A program made the position numbers and the translations under genes. From Pseudomonadota bacterium (GTDB lineage: Bacteria > Pseudomonadota > Alphaproteobacteria > Acetobacterales > Acetobacteraceae), in NCBI GenBank assembly GCA_021808185.1, contig JAKBCB010000026.1, forward strand, positions 1-16,101: DNA of 16,101 nucleotides. The letters are read 5' to 3'. Position 1 is the first letter of the stretch. Each line of letters opens with the position of its first letter. Positions 6,845-16,101 of the stretch are shown here, in pieces. The notes below the pieces were generated by a model. It searched no databases and was not told the origin of the DNA. It saw nothing but the letters and a program-made list of their open reading frames with translations.

Positions 6845-7774
6845 TCAGGCAGTGGCATGGAACGGCCGGCCAAGCGCCGCGGGCGCGTTGAGCTTCAGGC
6901 GCGTGGCATCGCGCGAGATCAACACCAGCACGACGATGGTGGCAAGATACGGCAGCATGGCCAGCAGATGCGGCGAGACATCCAGGCCCAGCGCCTCGGC
7001 CTGAAACTGCGCGATGGTAACGAAGCCGAACAGCAACGACCCGATGGCGAGCCACAGCGGCTTCCAGGTGGAAAACACCACCAGCGCCAGCGCGATCCAG
7101 CCGCGCCCGGCCACCATGTTGTCGCTCCACATCGGCGTGTAGGCGAGCGAGAGGTAGGCGCCGGCAAGCCCGCTCATCGCACCGCCGAACAGCACAGCGA
7201 GGTAGCGGATGCGCAGCACCGAATAGCCGAGCGCGTGCGCGACATCGTGGCTTTCGCCGACCGCGCGCAGAATGAGGCCCGCGCGCGTGCGATAGATGAA
7301 GCGCTGCGCGATGAATGGCAGCAGGATCGCGAGCCAGACGACCGGATCGAGCAGCATCAGTTGCTGGACCATCGGTGAGGCCTTGCTCAGACCGGGCCAG
7401 ATGTCGGTGGCAATGCCCTGCAACGGAGTGCCGATCCAGCCGACCCCGACCAGCGCGGAAAATCCGACGCCGAAGATGGTCAGCGCCAATCCGGTCGCGA
7501 CCTGATTGGCCATCAGCGACAGCGTCAGCACACCGAATACCAGCGCCAGCGCCGCCCCCGCGAGCATGGCGGCCACGAAGCCCAGGATCGGGCTGCCGGT
7601 GGCGACCGTGCCGATGAAGCCGACCGAGGCACCCATCAGCATCATGCCCTCAACACCGAGGTTGAGCACGCCGGAGCGTTCGGCGATCAGTTCCCCGAAC
7701 CCCGCGATCATCAGCGGCGTGGCTGCCCGCAGCGTCGCGACGACGACCGCCAGCAGGATCTCGGTCTCATGCAT
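6845..7774 (-). CDS. ABC transporter permease, BMP-linked purine/nucleoside system (second subunit)
   Basis: A 309-residue inner-membrane permease with about eight to ten hydrophobic helices. It belongs to the BPD_transp_2 (RbsC/LivH-like) family, in the shorter NupQ/YufQ-like branch. The N-terminal segment LRAATPLMIAGFGELIAERSGVLNLGVEGMMLMGA is highly characteristic of this branch. It pairs with the longer permease to form the channel. The ATG at 7774 overlaps the stop of that gene by 8 nt (ATGCATGA), so the two are made together. A longer in-frame start at 7819 lies inside the upstream gene and adds arginine-rich residues absent from the family. Purine specificity is inferred from context. 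Confidence 0.93.
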   Translation of the reverse strand: MHETEILLAVVVATLRAATPLMIAGFGELIAERSGVLNLGVEGMMLMGASVGFIGTVATGSPILGFVAAMLAGAALALVFGVLTLSLMANQVATGLALTIFGVGFSALVGVGWIGTPLQGIATDIWPGLSKASPMVQQLMLLDPVVWLAILLPFIAQRFIYRTRAGLILRAVGESHDVAHALGYSVLRIRYLAVLFGGAMSGLAGAYLSLAYTPMWSDNMVAGRGWIALALVVFSTWKPLWLAIGSLLFGFVTIAQFQAEALGLDVSPHLLAMLPYLATIVVLVLISRDATRLKLNAPAALGRPFHATA

Positions 7775-8858
7775 GGCCCGTCGCTCCCGCCGCCGCGCGC
7801 GATGGCTTGAGCCGCACACGATAGTTGATCAGCACATCCGCCGCGAGCAGGAAGAACAGCAGCATCCCCTGGATGGTGCCGGTCACCGCGATGGGCAGTT
7901 GCATCGACACCTGCAACCCCTCGCCCCCCAGATACAGCAACGCCATCAGCGCCGAGGAAAACAGGATGCCAATGGGATTGAGCCGGCCGAGGAAGGCCAC
8001 GATGATGGCCGCGAAGCCGTACCCTGGCGAGATCACCGGCGTAAGCTGTCCGTCCGGCCCCGCCACCTCGCAGATGCCGGCCAGCCCCGCCATGCCGCCG
8101 CTCAGCAGCAGACAAACCCAGACGATCCTGTTGCGGCTGAACCCGGCATAGCGTGCCGCCGCCGGCGCCGCGCCCACGGTGCGGATTTGAAAGCCCAACA
8201 TCGTGCGGCCGAGCAGGATGCTGCCGAGCGGGACGGAGGCCAGCGCGAACACCACGCCGATGTGCAGCCGCGTGCCCTCGATCAGCATCGGAAGCAACGC
8301 ATCGGCTTCGAATTGCCGGGTCTGCGGGAAACTGTATCCCTGCGGATCCTTCCACGGCCCGTGCACGAGATAGCCGAGCAACTGGATGGAGACGTAGGTC
8401 AGCATCAGCGTGGTCAAAATCTCGTGCGCATTGAATCGCGTTTTCAGGAATGCCGGAATCGCCGCCCATGCCATGCCGCCCGCGATGCCGGCCAGCAGCA
8501 TGACCGGCAGCAGCCACCAGGAATCGTTGCCGCCGAACGCCAGCGCCACGCCGCCGCCGCAGATCGCGCCGATGGTGAACTGGCCCTCGGCGCCGATGTT
8601 CCAGACCTCCGCCCGGCAGCCCACGGCGATGCCGATCGCGCACAACAGCAGCGGCGTGGCCTTCAACCCGAGTTCGGCAAGCCCGTCGATCGTTTCCAGC
8701 GGCGCGACGAACAGGATATTCAGCGCCGCGAGCGGATCACGCCCGAGGACGGCGAACAGGATGCTGACGCCGATGATCGAGCCGACAGCCGCGATCAGCG
8801 GCGATGCCCAGACCATGATGCGCGCGGGCTTCGCGCGCGCTTCCAGGCTAAGCCGCAT
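7767..8858 (-). CDS. ABC transporter permease, BMP-linked purine/nucleoside system (first subunit)
   Basis: A 363-residue integral membrane permease of the BPD_transp_2 family, in the longer NupP/YufP-like branch. It carries roughly ten hydrophobic segments and the characteristic LKATPLLLCAIGIAVGCRAEVWNIGAEGQFTIGAICGG block near residues 65-100. FNAHEILTTLMLTYVS and SPGYGFAAIIVAFLGRLNPIGI also fit. The start is taken as ATG 8858 (MRLSLEARAKPARI), overlapping the ATPase stop by 11 nt. A GTG at 8879 with GGAGG just upstream is an alternative that adds seven residues (MRARRWP); I cannot decide between them. It forms the heterodimeric channel with the next permease in the operon. Confidence 0.92.
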   Translation of the reverse strand: MRLSLEARAKPARIMVWASPLIAAVGSIIGVSILFAVLGRDPLAALNILFVAPLETIDGLAELGLKATPLLLCAIGIAVGCRAEVWNIGAEGQFTIGAICGGGVALAFGGNDSWWLLPVMLLAGIAGGMAWAAIPAFLKTRFNAHEILTTLMLTYVSIQLLGYLVHGPWKDPQGYSFPQTRQFEADALLPMLIEGTRLHIGVVFALASVPLGSILLGRTMLGFQIRTVGAAPAAARYAGFSRNRIVWVCLLLSGGMAGLAGICEVAGPDGQLTPVISPGYGFAAIIVAFLGRLNPIGILFSSALMALLYLGGEGLQVSMQLPIAVTGTIQGMLLFFLLAADVLINYRVRLKPSRAAAGATGHA

Positions 8859-10395
8859 CGGCCACCGCCGGGCCCGCACCCGCCTCCATCTTCCCGCCCA
8901 TCAGCAGCCCCACTTCCTCCACCGTCGTCTCATGCGTGCGCTTCGGCGCCGAGAGCCGTCCGCCGGAGAGCACGGCGATGTAGTCGGAAATTTCGAACAG
9001 TTCCGCCAGATCCTCCGAGACCACCAGCACGCCGCTGCCGGCGGCCGCGAGGTCCATCAGCGCCTGCCGGATCGCGATGGCGGCGCCGATGTCCACGCCC
9101 CAGGTCGGGTGCGCGGCGAGCAGCACGCGCGGGTTGGTGCCGATCTCCCGGCCCACGATGAATTTCTGCATGTTGCCGCCGGACAGGCTGCTGCCTGCCG
9201 CATCGATGCCGGCCGCCTTGACATTGAACCGCGTGATGATGTCGCGGGCATACCGCGCGACAGAGGCGAAGCGGATCAGCCCGCCGCGCACGAAGCCCGC
9301 CTGGTACACCGTCAGCAGCGCGTTCTCCCGCAACGGAAATTCGGCAACGGCGCCACGGCCCAGCCGTTCCTCCGGGATGAACGACTGGTGCAGCCGCCGC
9401 CGCGCGGCGGGGCCGAGCAGGCCAGCGGCCACACCGCCGATGCGCACCGCCTCGGCCGTCGGCGCGCGACGTTCGCCGGACAAGGCGGCCAGCAATTCCT
9501 TCTGCCCGTTGCCGGCGACACCGGCGATTCCAAGAATCTCGCCGTCACGCAGCGTGAAGGAAATGTCGCGCAGATGCGTGCCGAACGGCTCGTCCGACAT
9601 CAGCGTAAGGCGGGCGACTTCCAGGCACGGCCGGCCCTCCCGCAACGGCGCCGCGCGATGCGCGGTCGGCAGTGCGCCGCCGATCATCAGTTCCGCCATC
9701 TGCTGTTCGGTGGACACGCGCGGATCGCACTCGCCCACCACGCGCCCGGCGCGCAGCACGGTCGCGTGCTCGCACAGCGCCTTGATCTCCTCCAGCTTGT
9801 GGCTGATGTACAGCACGCTGCACCCCTCGTCCGACAAGCGGCGCAGCACGTCGAACAGCCCTTCCGCCTCCTGCGGCGTCAGAACCGAAGTCGGCTCATC
9901 CATGATGAGCAGGCGCGGCGATTGCAGCAGGCAGCGCACGATCTCCACGCGCTGACGCTCGCCGACCGACAGGTGATGCACATGCCGTGTCGGCTCCACA
10001 GCGAGGCCATAGCGCCGGGCGATTTCCTCGATGCGGACAGTCAGTTCCGCGATGGTCTCGCTGGCGCCGAGACCGAGTGCGATGTTCTCGGCGACCGTGA
10101 GGCTTTCAAACAGCGAGAAATGCTGAAACACCATGCCGACGCCAAGGCGGCGCGCGGCGTTCGGGTCCGCGATCTCGACCGGCGCGCCTTCCCACGCGAT
10201 CGCGCCCGCGTCGGGCCGCACCACGCCGTAGATGATCTTGACCAGCGTGCTTTTGCCGGCGCCGTTTTCGCCCAGAAGTGCGTGGATTTCGCCGGGCGCG
10301 ATGCTGAGGCTGATGTCGCTGTTCGCCAGCGTCGCCGCGTAGCGTTTGGTGATGCCGCTCAGCCGCAGGCGCGGCGTGAGGCTTCGGGCATCCAT
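8848..10395 (-). CDS. ABC transporter ATP-binding protein, tandem ATPase domains (purine/nucleoside import)
   Basis: A 515-residue cytoplasmic ATPase with two fused nucleotide-binding domains, as in sugar (RbsA/MglA) and BMP-linked nucleoside importers. Domain 1 has Walker A GENGAGKST (residues 42-50), Q-loop in MVFQHFSLFESLTVAENI, signature LSVGERQ (142-148) and Walker B LLIMDEPTS (to residue 170). Domain 2 has a degenerate Walker A (GVAGNGQKEL, no GKS), signature LSGGNMQK and a Walker B replaced by LLAAHPTWGVD, so only one canonical ATP site remains; this is usual for the family. The start at 10395 (MDARSLTPRLRLSGITKRY) shares one base with the guaD stop (TGATG). It energises the two permeases encoded downstream. 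Confidence 0.95.
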   Translation of the reverse strand: MDARSLTPRLRLSGITKRYAATLANSDISLSIAPGEIHALLGENGAGKSTLVKIIYGVVRPDAGAIAWEGAPVEIADPNAARRLGVGMVFQHFSLFESLTVAENIALGLGASETIAELTVRIEEIARRYGLAVEPTRHVHHLSVGERQRVEIVRCLLQSPRLLIMDEPTSVLTPQEAEGLFDVLRRLSDEGCSVLYISHKLEEIKALCEHATVLRAGRVVGECDPRVSTEQQMAELMIGGALPTAHRAAPLREGRPCLEVARLTLMSDEPFGTHLRDISFTLRDGEILGIAGVAGNGQKELLAALSGERRAPTAEAVRIGGVAAGLLGPAARRRLHQSFIPEERLGRGAVAEFPLRENALLTVYQAGFVRGGLIRFASVARYARDIITRFNVKAAGIDAAGSSLSGGNMQKFIVGREIGTNPRVLLAAHPTWGVDIGAAIAIRQALMDLAAAGSGVLVVSEDLAELFEISDYIAVLSGGRLSAPKRTHETTVEEVGLLMGGKMEAGAGPAVADAA

Positions 10396-10865
10396 CAGTA
10401 CGGCACCTTGTCCGGCTTCGCCGCCCAGGCATCGAACGCGGTCTGCGCTTCCTGCGCGAGCAATCGCGCGGTGGGGATCGAACGCTCCGCGACGGGCTTG
10501 GGGACTTCCTGATACAGGAACTCGTCGTCGAAGCCGATGGCGGCCGCGGCCTGCCGGTCGTTGCCGTAATGGATGCGCCGCAGCCGCGCCCAGTACACGG
10601 CGGCAAGACACATCGGGCATGGCTCGCAACTGGTGTAGATCTCGCAATCCGACAGATCGAACCGTCCCAGCGCGGTGCAGGCGCGGCGGATCGCGGTGAC
10701 TTCCGCATGCGCGGTCGGATCGTTGGTGGACGTGACCTGGTTCCACCCTTCGGCGACGATCTCCCCGCCACGCGCGATCACCGCGCCGAACGGGCCGCCG
10801 CTGCCCGCCTGCATCTTTTCCATCGACAGCGCGATGGCGCGGCGCATCAGCTCCTCCGGTGTCAT
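10395..10865 (-). CDS. guaD: Guanine deaminase (CDA-fold, GuaD type)
   Basis: A 156-residue cytidine-deaminase-fold zinc enzyme that converts guanine to xanthine and ammonia (EC 3.5.4.3). The zinc site is complete: His53 and catalytic Glu55 in TAHAEVTAI, and Cys83 and Cys86 in EPCPMC. This numbering and the total length are those I recall for Bacillus subtilis GuaD. The N-terminus (TPEELMRRAIALSMEKMQAGSGGPFGAVI) and the C-terminal DDEFLYQEVPKP region also fit GuaD rather than tRNA adenosine deaminase. Its ATG overlaps the xdhC stop (ATGA) and its stop shares a base with the ATPase start. It supplies xanthine to the dehydrogenase encoded upstream. A broader purine or pterin substrate range cannot be excluded. 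Confidence 0.9.
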   Translation of the reverse strand: MTPEELMRRAIALSMEKMQAGSGGPFGAVIARGGEIVAEGWNQVTSTNDPTAHAEVTAIRRACTALGRFDLSDCEIYTSCEPCPMCLAAVYWARLRRIHYGNDRQAAAAIGFDDEFLYQEVPKPVAERSIPTARLLAQEAQTAFDAWAAKPDKVPY

Positions 10866-11683
10866 CGTGCCATTTCCTCGGGGCCGGCGAAGAACGTGCG
10901 TGGCGCGGGGGCAAAGGCGGCCAGCGCATCGCGGGTTTGCAGCAGTTGCGCCGCCACCGCGATCGCGATTTCCGCCGGCGCCTTGCCCCCCGCGCCATCC
11001 ACGCCGATCGGGCAAACGAGGCGCCGGATTTGTTCCGCCGTCAACCCCGCGCGCTTGAACCGCGCGACGAAACGCGCGCGCTTGGTCTCCGAGCCGATCA
11101 GGCCCACATACGGCAGGTCCGCGCGCCGCAGGGCGGCGGCGGCGATCTCGCAGTCCAGCGCGTGATCGTGCGTCATCACCAGCACGAACGCGCCCGCCGG
11201 CAGCATGGCGACGCAATCGGCTGGCGCAGGCTCCGTCCGCGCCGTCACGTTTGCCGGCACGTCGGAAGGGAACGCCCGCTCGCGCGAATCGATCCAGCGC
11301 ACGCGGCAATCGAGCGTGCCGAGCAGTCCCACCAAAGCCCGCCCGACATGCCCCGCGCCGAACAGCGCCACATGCAGCCCGGCGGGGCGGATTGCCTCGA
11401 ACAGCACACTCGCGTTGCCGCCGCAGCACTGGCCGAGTTCCGGCCCCAGCGCGAAGTCCCGCAGCAGCGGCGTGCCCGTCCCGCCATCGAGCAGCAGACG
11501 CGCCTGCCCGACGCTCTGGAACTCCAGATTGCCGCCGCCGATCGTGCCATGCGTCGCGGACGCCGTGACCACCATCTTGCAGCCGGCCTCTCGCGGCGTC
11601 GAGCCACGCACCGCGAGCAGCGTGACCAGAACGGCGGGCGTTCCCTCCCGCGCCAGCTCCCGCAGCGTGTCGATCCACGACAT
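10862..11683 (-). CDS. xdhC: Xanthine dehydrogenase accessory protein XdhC
   Basis: A 273-residue maturation factor that binds molybdenum cofactor and promotes its insertion, in sulfurated form, into XdhB. The N-terminal XdhC/CoxI domain shows GSTPREAG (27-34), GTIGGGNLE (46-54) and LGQCCGGN (83-90). The C-terminal Rossmann-like domain shows LFGAGHVGRAL (about 107-117), VLVMTHDHALDCEI, YVGLIGSETKRARF and the terminal CPIGVDGAGGKAPAEIAIAVAAQLL block. The start is set at ATG 11683. A GTG at 11689 overlaps the xdhB stop as GTGA and has AGGA six bases upstream, so a two-residue longer protein is equally possible. It lies directly between xdhB and guaD, the usual order in proteobacterial purine clusters. 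Confidence 0.93.
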   Translation of the reverse strand: MSWIDTLRELAREGTPAVLVTLLAVRGSTPREAGCKMVVTASATHGTIGGGNLEFQSVGQARLLLDGGTGTPLLRDFALGPELGQCCGGNASVLFEAIRPAGLHVALFGAGHVGRALVGLLGTLDCRVRWIDSRERAFPSDVPANVTARTEPAPADCVAMLPAGAFVLVMTHDHALDCEIAAAALRRADLPYVGLIGSETKRARFVARFKRAGLTAEQIRRLVCPIGVDGAGGKAPAEIAIAVAAQLLQTRDALAAFAPAPRTFFAGPEEMAR

Positions 11684-11685
11684 CG

Positions 11686-14042
11686 TCACGCCGCTTCCTG
11701 GCGCCGCGCGATGGCCATCAGCACGCGCTCGGGCGTCGCCGGCGCATCCAATTCGACCTGCCCGCCAGTCCCGCACGCGGCCACCGCGTCGCGCAGCGCG
11801 TGAAACACCGAGATGCCGAGCATCAGCGGCGGCTCGCCCACCGCCTTGGAGCGATAGATCGCGTTCTCCCGGTTGCGGCCACGCTGCCAGATGGAAACAC
11901 GGAAATCCTCCGGCACGTCGCCCACGGCGGGGATTTTGTACGTGGAGGGCGCGTGCGTGCGCAGGCGTCCCGCCGAATCCCACCACAATTCCTCGCTGGT
12001 GAGCCAGCCCATGCCCTGCACGAACCCGCCCTCGATCTGCCCCAGATCGATCGCCGGATTCAGCGACTGCCCGACATCGTGCAGAATGTCCACGCGCCGG
12101 AGCCGGTATTCCCCGGTCAGCGTGTCCACCTCGACCTCCGACACCGAGGCGCCATAAGCGAAGTAGAAGAACGGCCGGCCCCTGTGCATCGTGGTGTCGT
12201 AGTGCAGCTTCGGGGTCGCGTAGTAGCCGGTGGAGGACAGCGAAACCCGCACGCTGTGCGCGAGCTTCGCCAGTGCCGCGAACGTCATTGCCCGCCCGCC
12301 GCCGCGCGCCTGGCCATCGCGGAACACCACATCCCCGGGCGCGCAGCCGAACTCCTTGGCGGCCACCCTGGCCATGCGGTCGCGGATGGTTCGCGCCGCC
12401 GCCTGCGCGGCCTTGCCGTTCAGGTCGCTGCCGGAGGACGCCGCCGTCGGCGACGTGTTGGGCACTTTCTCCGTCGTCGTCGCGGTGATCTTCACACGAT
12501 CGAGCGGAATACCGAACTCCTCGGCCACCACCTGGGCCACCTTGACGAACAGCCCCTGCCCCATCTCGGTGCCGCCGTGGTTCAGTTGCACGCTGCCGTC
12601 GGTGTACACATGCACCAGCGCGCCTGCCTGATTCATCTGCGTGAACGTGAACGAGATGCCGAATTTCACCGGCGTCATCGCGATGCCGCGCTTCACCCAG
12701 TCATTCCGTGTGTTGAACGCCGCGATCTCCCGCCGCCGCCTTGCGTAGTCCGAGGTGCGGGCAAGCTCGGCGAACATCTCCGGCATCACATTGTCTTCGA
12801 CGACCATGTGATAGGGCGTCACGTTGCGGTCGGTCTTGCCGTACAGGTTCCGCCGCCGCACCGTGAGCGGATCGAGCCGCAGATGCCGCGCGATGGCGTC
12901 CATCACCGCCTCGATCCCCATCATCCCTTGCGGCCCGCCGAAGCCACGGAATGCCGTCGCCGATACCATGTTCGTCTTGCAGCGGTAGGACACGATGTTG
13001 ACGTGCGGCAGATAATAGGCATTGTCCGCGTGGAACATCGCCCGATCGTTGATCGCCGCCGACAGATCGGCCGAATATCCGCAGCGCGAGGCGAGGACAA
13101 AATCGATCCCCTCGATCCGCCCATCGCCGTCAAACCCCACGTCCCAGTCGATGCGGAAATCGTGGCGCTTGCCGGTCATCTTCATGTCGTCGTCGCGGTC
13201 AAGCCGGTATTTCACCGGCCGGCGCGTCCTGGCCGCGAGCAGCGCCGCGATGGCCGCGATCAGCGATGCCTGGCTTTCCTTGCCACCGAAGCCACCGCCC
13301 ATCCGGCGCGTCTCGCACACCACGGCATGGTCCGGCACCTTCAGCGCGCGCGCCACCAGATGCTGCACCTCGGTCGGATGCTGGGTGGAGCTATAGACAT
13401 GCATCCCATTGTCCTCGCCGGGCACGGCGAGCGCGATCTGGCCTTCGAGATAGAAATGGTCCTGCCCGCCGATCTCGATCCGCCCGCGCAGCCGGTGCGC
13501 CGCCTCCGCAAGTGCCGCCGCCGCATCGCCGCGCCGCATCGTCTGTGTCGGCAGCACGAAGTTTTCTTGCGCCATCGCTTCGTCGATGGTCATCACCGGC
13601 GGCAGCACCTCGAAGTCGATCACCGCGCGCTCGGCCGCCAGCCGTGCGTGCGCGATGCTGTCGGCGGCGACGCCGAAGATCGACTGGCCGGCATACTCCA
13701 CCAGCCCGTCGGCAAAGATCGGGTCGCCCGGCCCGCGCGAGGGGCCGACATCGTTCACCCCCGGCACGTCCGCCGCCGTCATCACCGCGACAACGCCGGG
13801 CGAAGCCCGCACCGCCGACAAGTCCATGGACCGGATGCGCGCGTGTGCATGCGGCGAAAGATGGACGAACGCATGCAGCAGATCGCACGGTTCCGGCATG
13901 TCGTCGATGTACACAGCCTCGCCGCCAACCTGCTTGCGCGCGCTGTCGTGTTCTATGGGTTGCCCCACGACGCGCAACGTGGCCGCACGCAGCGGCACCG
14001 AGGCCGGAGTCTCGTTTTCAGCGGCGGGTGGCGTGAGGATGT

Positions 14043-14046
<4 letters not shown>
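11686..14046 (-). CDS. xdhB: Xanthine dehydrogenase molybdopterin-binding subunit XdhB
   Basis: A 786-residue molybdenum hydroxylase subunit that, with XdhA, oxidises hypoxanthine to xanthine and xanthine to urate in the cytoplasm. Purine-specific active-site residues are present: Glu257 in RMGGGFGGKE, Arg335 in INDRAMFHADN, Arg367 and Phe369 in ATAFRGFGGPQG, the KFGISF phenylalanine region (461-466) and catalytic-base Glu738 in KAVGEPPLM. By spacing these correspond to bovine Glu802, Arg880, Arg912, Phe914, Phe1009 and Glu1261. The presence of both Glu257 and Arg335 supports true xanthine dehydrogenase over aldehyde oxidase or CO dehydrogenase. Length is close to the roughly 777 residues of Rhodobacter capsulatus XdhB. 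The ATG at 14046 overlaps the xdhA stop (ATGA). Confidence 0.97.
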
Positions 14047-15506
<1,460 letters not shown>

Positions 15507-15511
15507 GCAAT

Positions 15512-15517
15512 CCCTCC
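15512..15517 (-). promoter_or_regulatory. Ribosome binding site of xdhA
   Basis: GGAGGG on the minus strand, five bases before the GTG at 15506. It decides the non-ATG start of xdhA, as there is no ATG in frame that keeps the conserved N-terminus. Confidence 0.8.
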
Positions 15518-15624
15518 GACTGACGAACCATCATCACTCCGTCTGGGGTGCCATGCAAGTTATGGGGGGCTGCGATTTCCGTCGGCGCTGCGAAGGGCTA
15601 GTGTCCGCCTGCCTCGTCCGGCAC

Positions 15625-15629
15625 GGGAG
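15625..15629 (+). promoter_or_regulatory. Ribosome binding site of ald
   Basis: GGGAG eight bases before the GTG at 15638. The nearby ATG at 15631 is in another frame (it would read MKREDRC) and is not the start. Confidence 0.65.
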
Positions 15630-15637
15630 AATGAAAC

Positions 15638-16101
15638 GTGAAGATCGGTGTTCCGAAGGAAATCAAGACCCACGAGTATCGCGTCGGCCTGACGCCCGCC
15701 GCGGTGCGGGAGCTGACGGCGCGCGGGCACCATGTCCTGGTGCAGCAGGGGGCAGCCGCCTCCATCGGCTTCCCGGATGAGGCATTTCGCGCGGCGGGGG
15801 CGCGCGTGGCCGAGAGCGCCGAGGAGATTTTCGCCAGTTCCGACATGATCGTGAAGGTAAAGGAACCGCAGCCCTCCGAAATCGCCATGCTGCGCGAGGG
15901 CCAGGTGCTGTTCACCTATCTGCACCTCGCGGCCGACCGGGCGCAGACCAAGGGGCTGATGGCCTCCGGCGCCACCTGCATTGCCTATGAGACGGTGACG
16001 GACCCGCGCGGCGCGCTGCCGCTGCTGGCGCCGATGAGCGAGGTCGCGGGGCGCATGTCCGTGCAGGTCGGCGCGCATTGCCTGGAGAAGGAACAGGGCG
16101 G
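15638..16101 (+). CDS. ald: Alanine dehydrogenase, N-terminal part (runs off the window)
   Basis: The first 154 residues of an alanine dehydrogenase (EC 1.4.1.1, usual length about 370), which interconverts L-alanine and pyruvate plus ammonium with NAD(H). The start is GTG 15638, giving the diagnostic KIGVPKEIKTHEYRVGLTP N-terminus. Arg15 in YRVGLTP, the lysine of DMIVKVKEPQ (about residue 74) and the catalytic histidine of FTYLHLAAD (about 95) are all present. ALPLLAPMSEVAGRMSVQVGAHCLEK completes the visible part. The NAD-binding domain lies beyond base 16101. NAD(P) transhydrogenase alpha subunit shares the fold, but KTHEYRVGLTP and the following sequence are those of Ald. It is transcribed away from xdhA; a functional link through ammonium released by the deaminases is possible but speculative. 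Confidence 0.93.
   Translation, partial: MKIGVPKEIKTHEYRVGLTPAAVRELTARGHHVLVQQGAAASIGFPDEAFRAAGARVAESAEEIFASSDMIVKVKEPQPSEIAMLREGQVLFTYLHLAADRAQTKGLMASGATCIAYETVTDPRGALPLLAPMSEVAGRMSVQVGAHCLEKEQG

Larger units (their letters stand above)
15507..15637. promoter_or_regulatory. Divergent intergenic region xdhA / ald
   Basis: These 131 bp should hold the outward promoters for the purine operon (-) and ald (+). On the minus strand a weak candidate is TTGCAT (15553-15558), 17 bases, then GATGAT (15530-15535); each hexamer is a partial match. On the plus strand no convincing pair is seen. A short inverted repeat, CCAT-7-ATGG, occupies 15551-15565 and overlaps the minus-strand -35 candidate, but it is too short to call an operator. 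No regulator gene lies in the window, so control is by a factor encoded elsewhere. Confidence 0.45.

Noticed and set aside
8848..9600. Degenerate second ATPase domain as a possible damaged gene
   Set aside because: Loss of GKS in the second Walker A and a changed Walker B are normal in tandem-domain importers of the sugar/nucleoside type; the frame is intact and the signature motif is kept.
8410..10512. A 700-codon plus-strand open frame across the ABC ATPase and permease genes
   Set aside because: It is a shadow of the minus-strand genes, crosses several real gene boundaries and shows no domain.
15551..15565. CCAT-N7-ATGG inverted repeat as a regulator operator
   Set aside because: Arms of four bases are expected by chance and there is no second copy nearby; it is mentioned only within the intergenic entry.

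Overview
The window is dense, high-GC coding DNA with almost no intergenic space. Protein styles, GTG starts, overlapping stop/start codons and the gene families fit an alphaproteobacterium, and the Acetobacteraceae/Rhodospirillales style is my best guess. This is inference from composition and gene content, as there is no rRNA or other phylogenetic marker here. I see no mobile element, CRISPR array, tRNA or phage gene.

Layout. (1) Positions 1-230 (+) hold the C-terminal end of a polar amino-acid ABC transporter permease. (2) 367-2954 (+) is a two-gene unit: a thiamine-diphosphate enzyme of the IolD family (3D-(3,5/4)-trihydroxycyclohexane-1,2-dione hydrolase) and a short-chain dehydrogenase joined by an ATGA overlap. 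A strong hairpin at 2955-2984 closes it. (3) 3000-15506 (-) is one long co-directional cluster of eleven genes, read from right to left: xdhA, xdhB, xdhC, a guaD-type guanine deaminase, a double-domain ABC ATPase, two ABC permeases, a BMP-family binding protein, an 8-oxoguanine deaminase, a small DUF1636 cysteine protein and an aldo/keto reductase. (4) 15638-16101 (+) is the start of alanine dehydrogenase (ald), divergent from xdhA across 131 bp.

How it works together. Region 3 reads as a purine uptake and oxidation operon. The BMP-type ABC transporter would import purines. GuaD converts guanine to xanthine. XdhAB, matured by XdhC, oxidises hypoxanthine and xanthine to urate. 8-Oxoguanine deaminase converts the oxidised base directly to urate. 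All three chemistries therefore meet at urate, and no urate-degrading enzyme lies in the window. Most junctions from xdhA to the second permease are overlaps of 1-11 nt, which implies a single transcript and translational coupling. No transcription factor gene is present, so the regulator must be elsewhere.

The most unusual points are a DUF1636 putative metal-binding protein translationally coupled to the 8-oxoguanine deaminase, and an extra CxC-x9-CxxC cysteine cluster inside that deaminase. Together these suggest a possible metal-handling link that I have not seen described.
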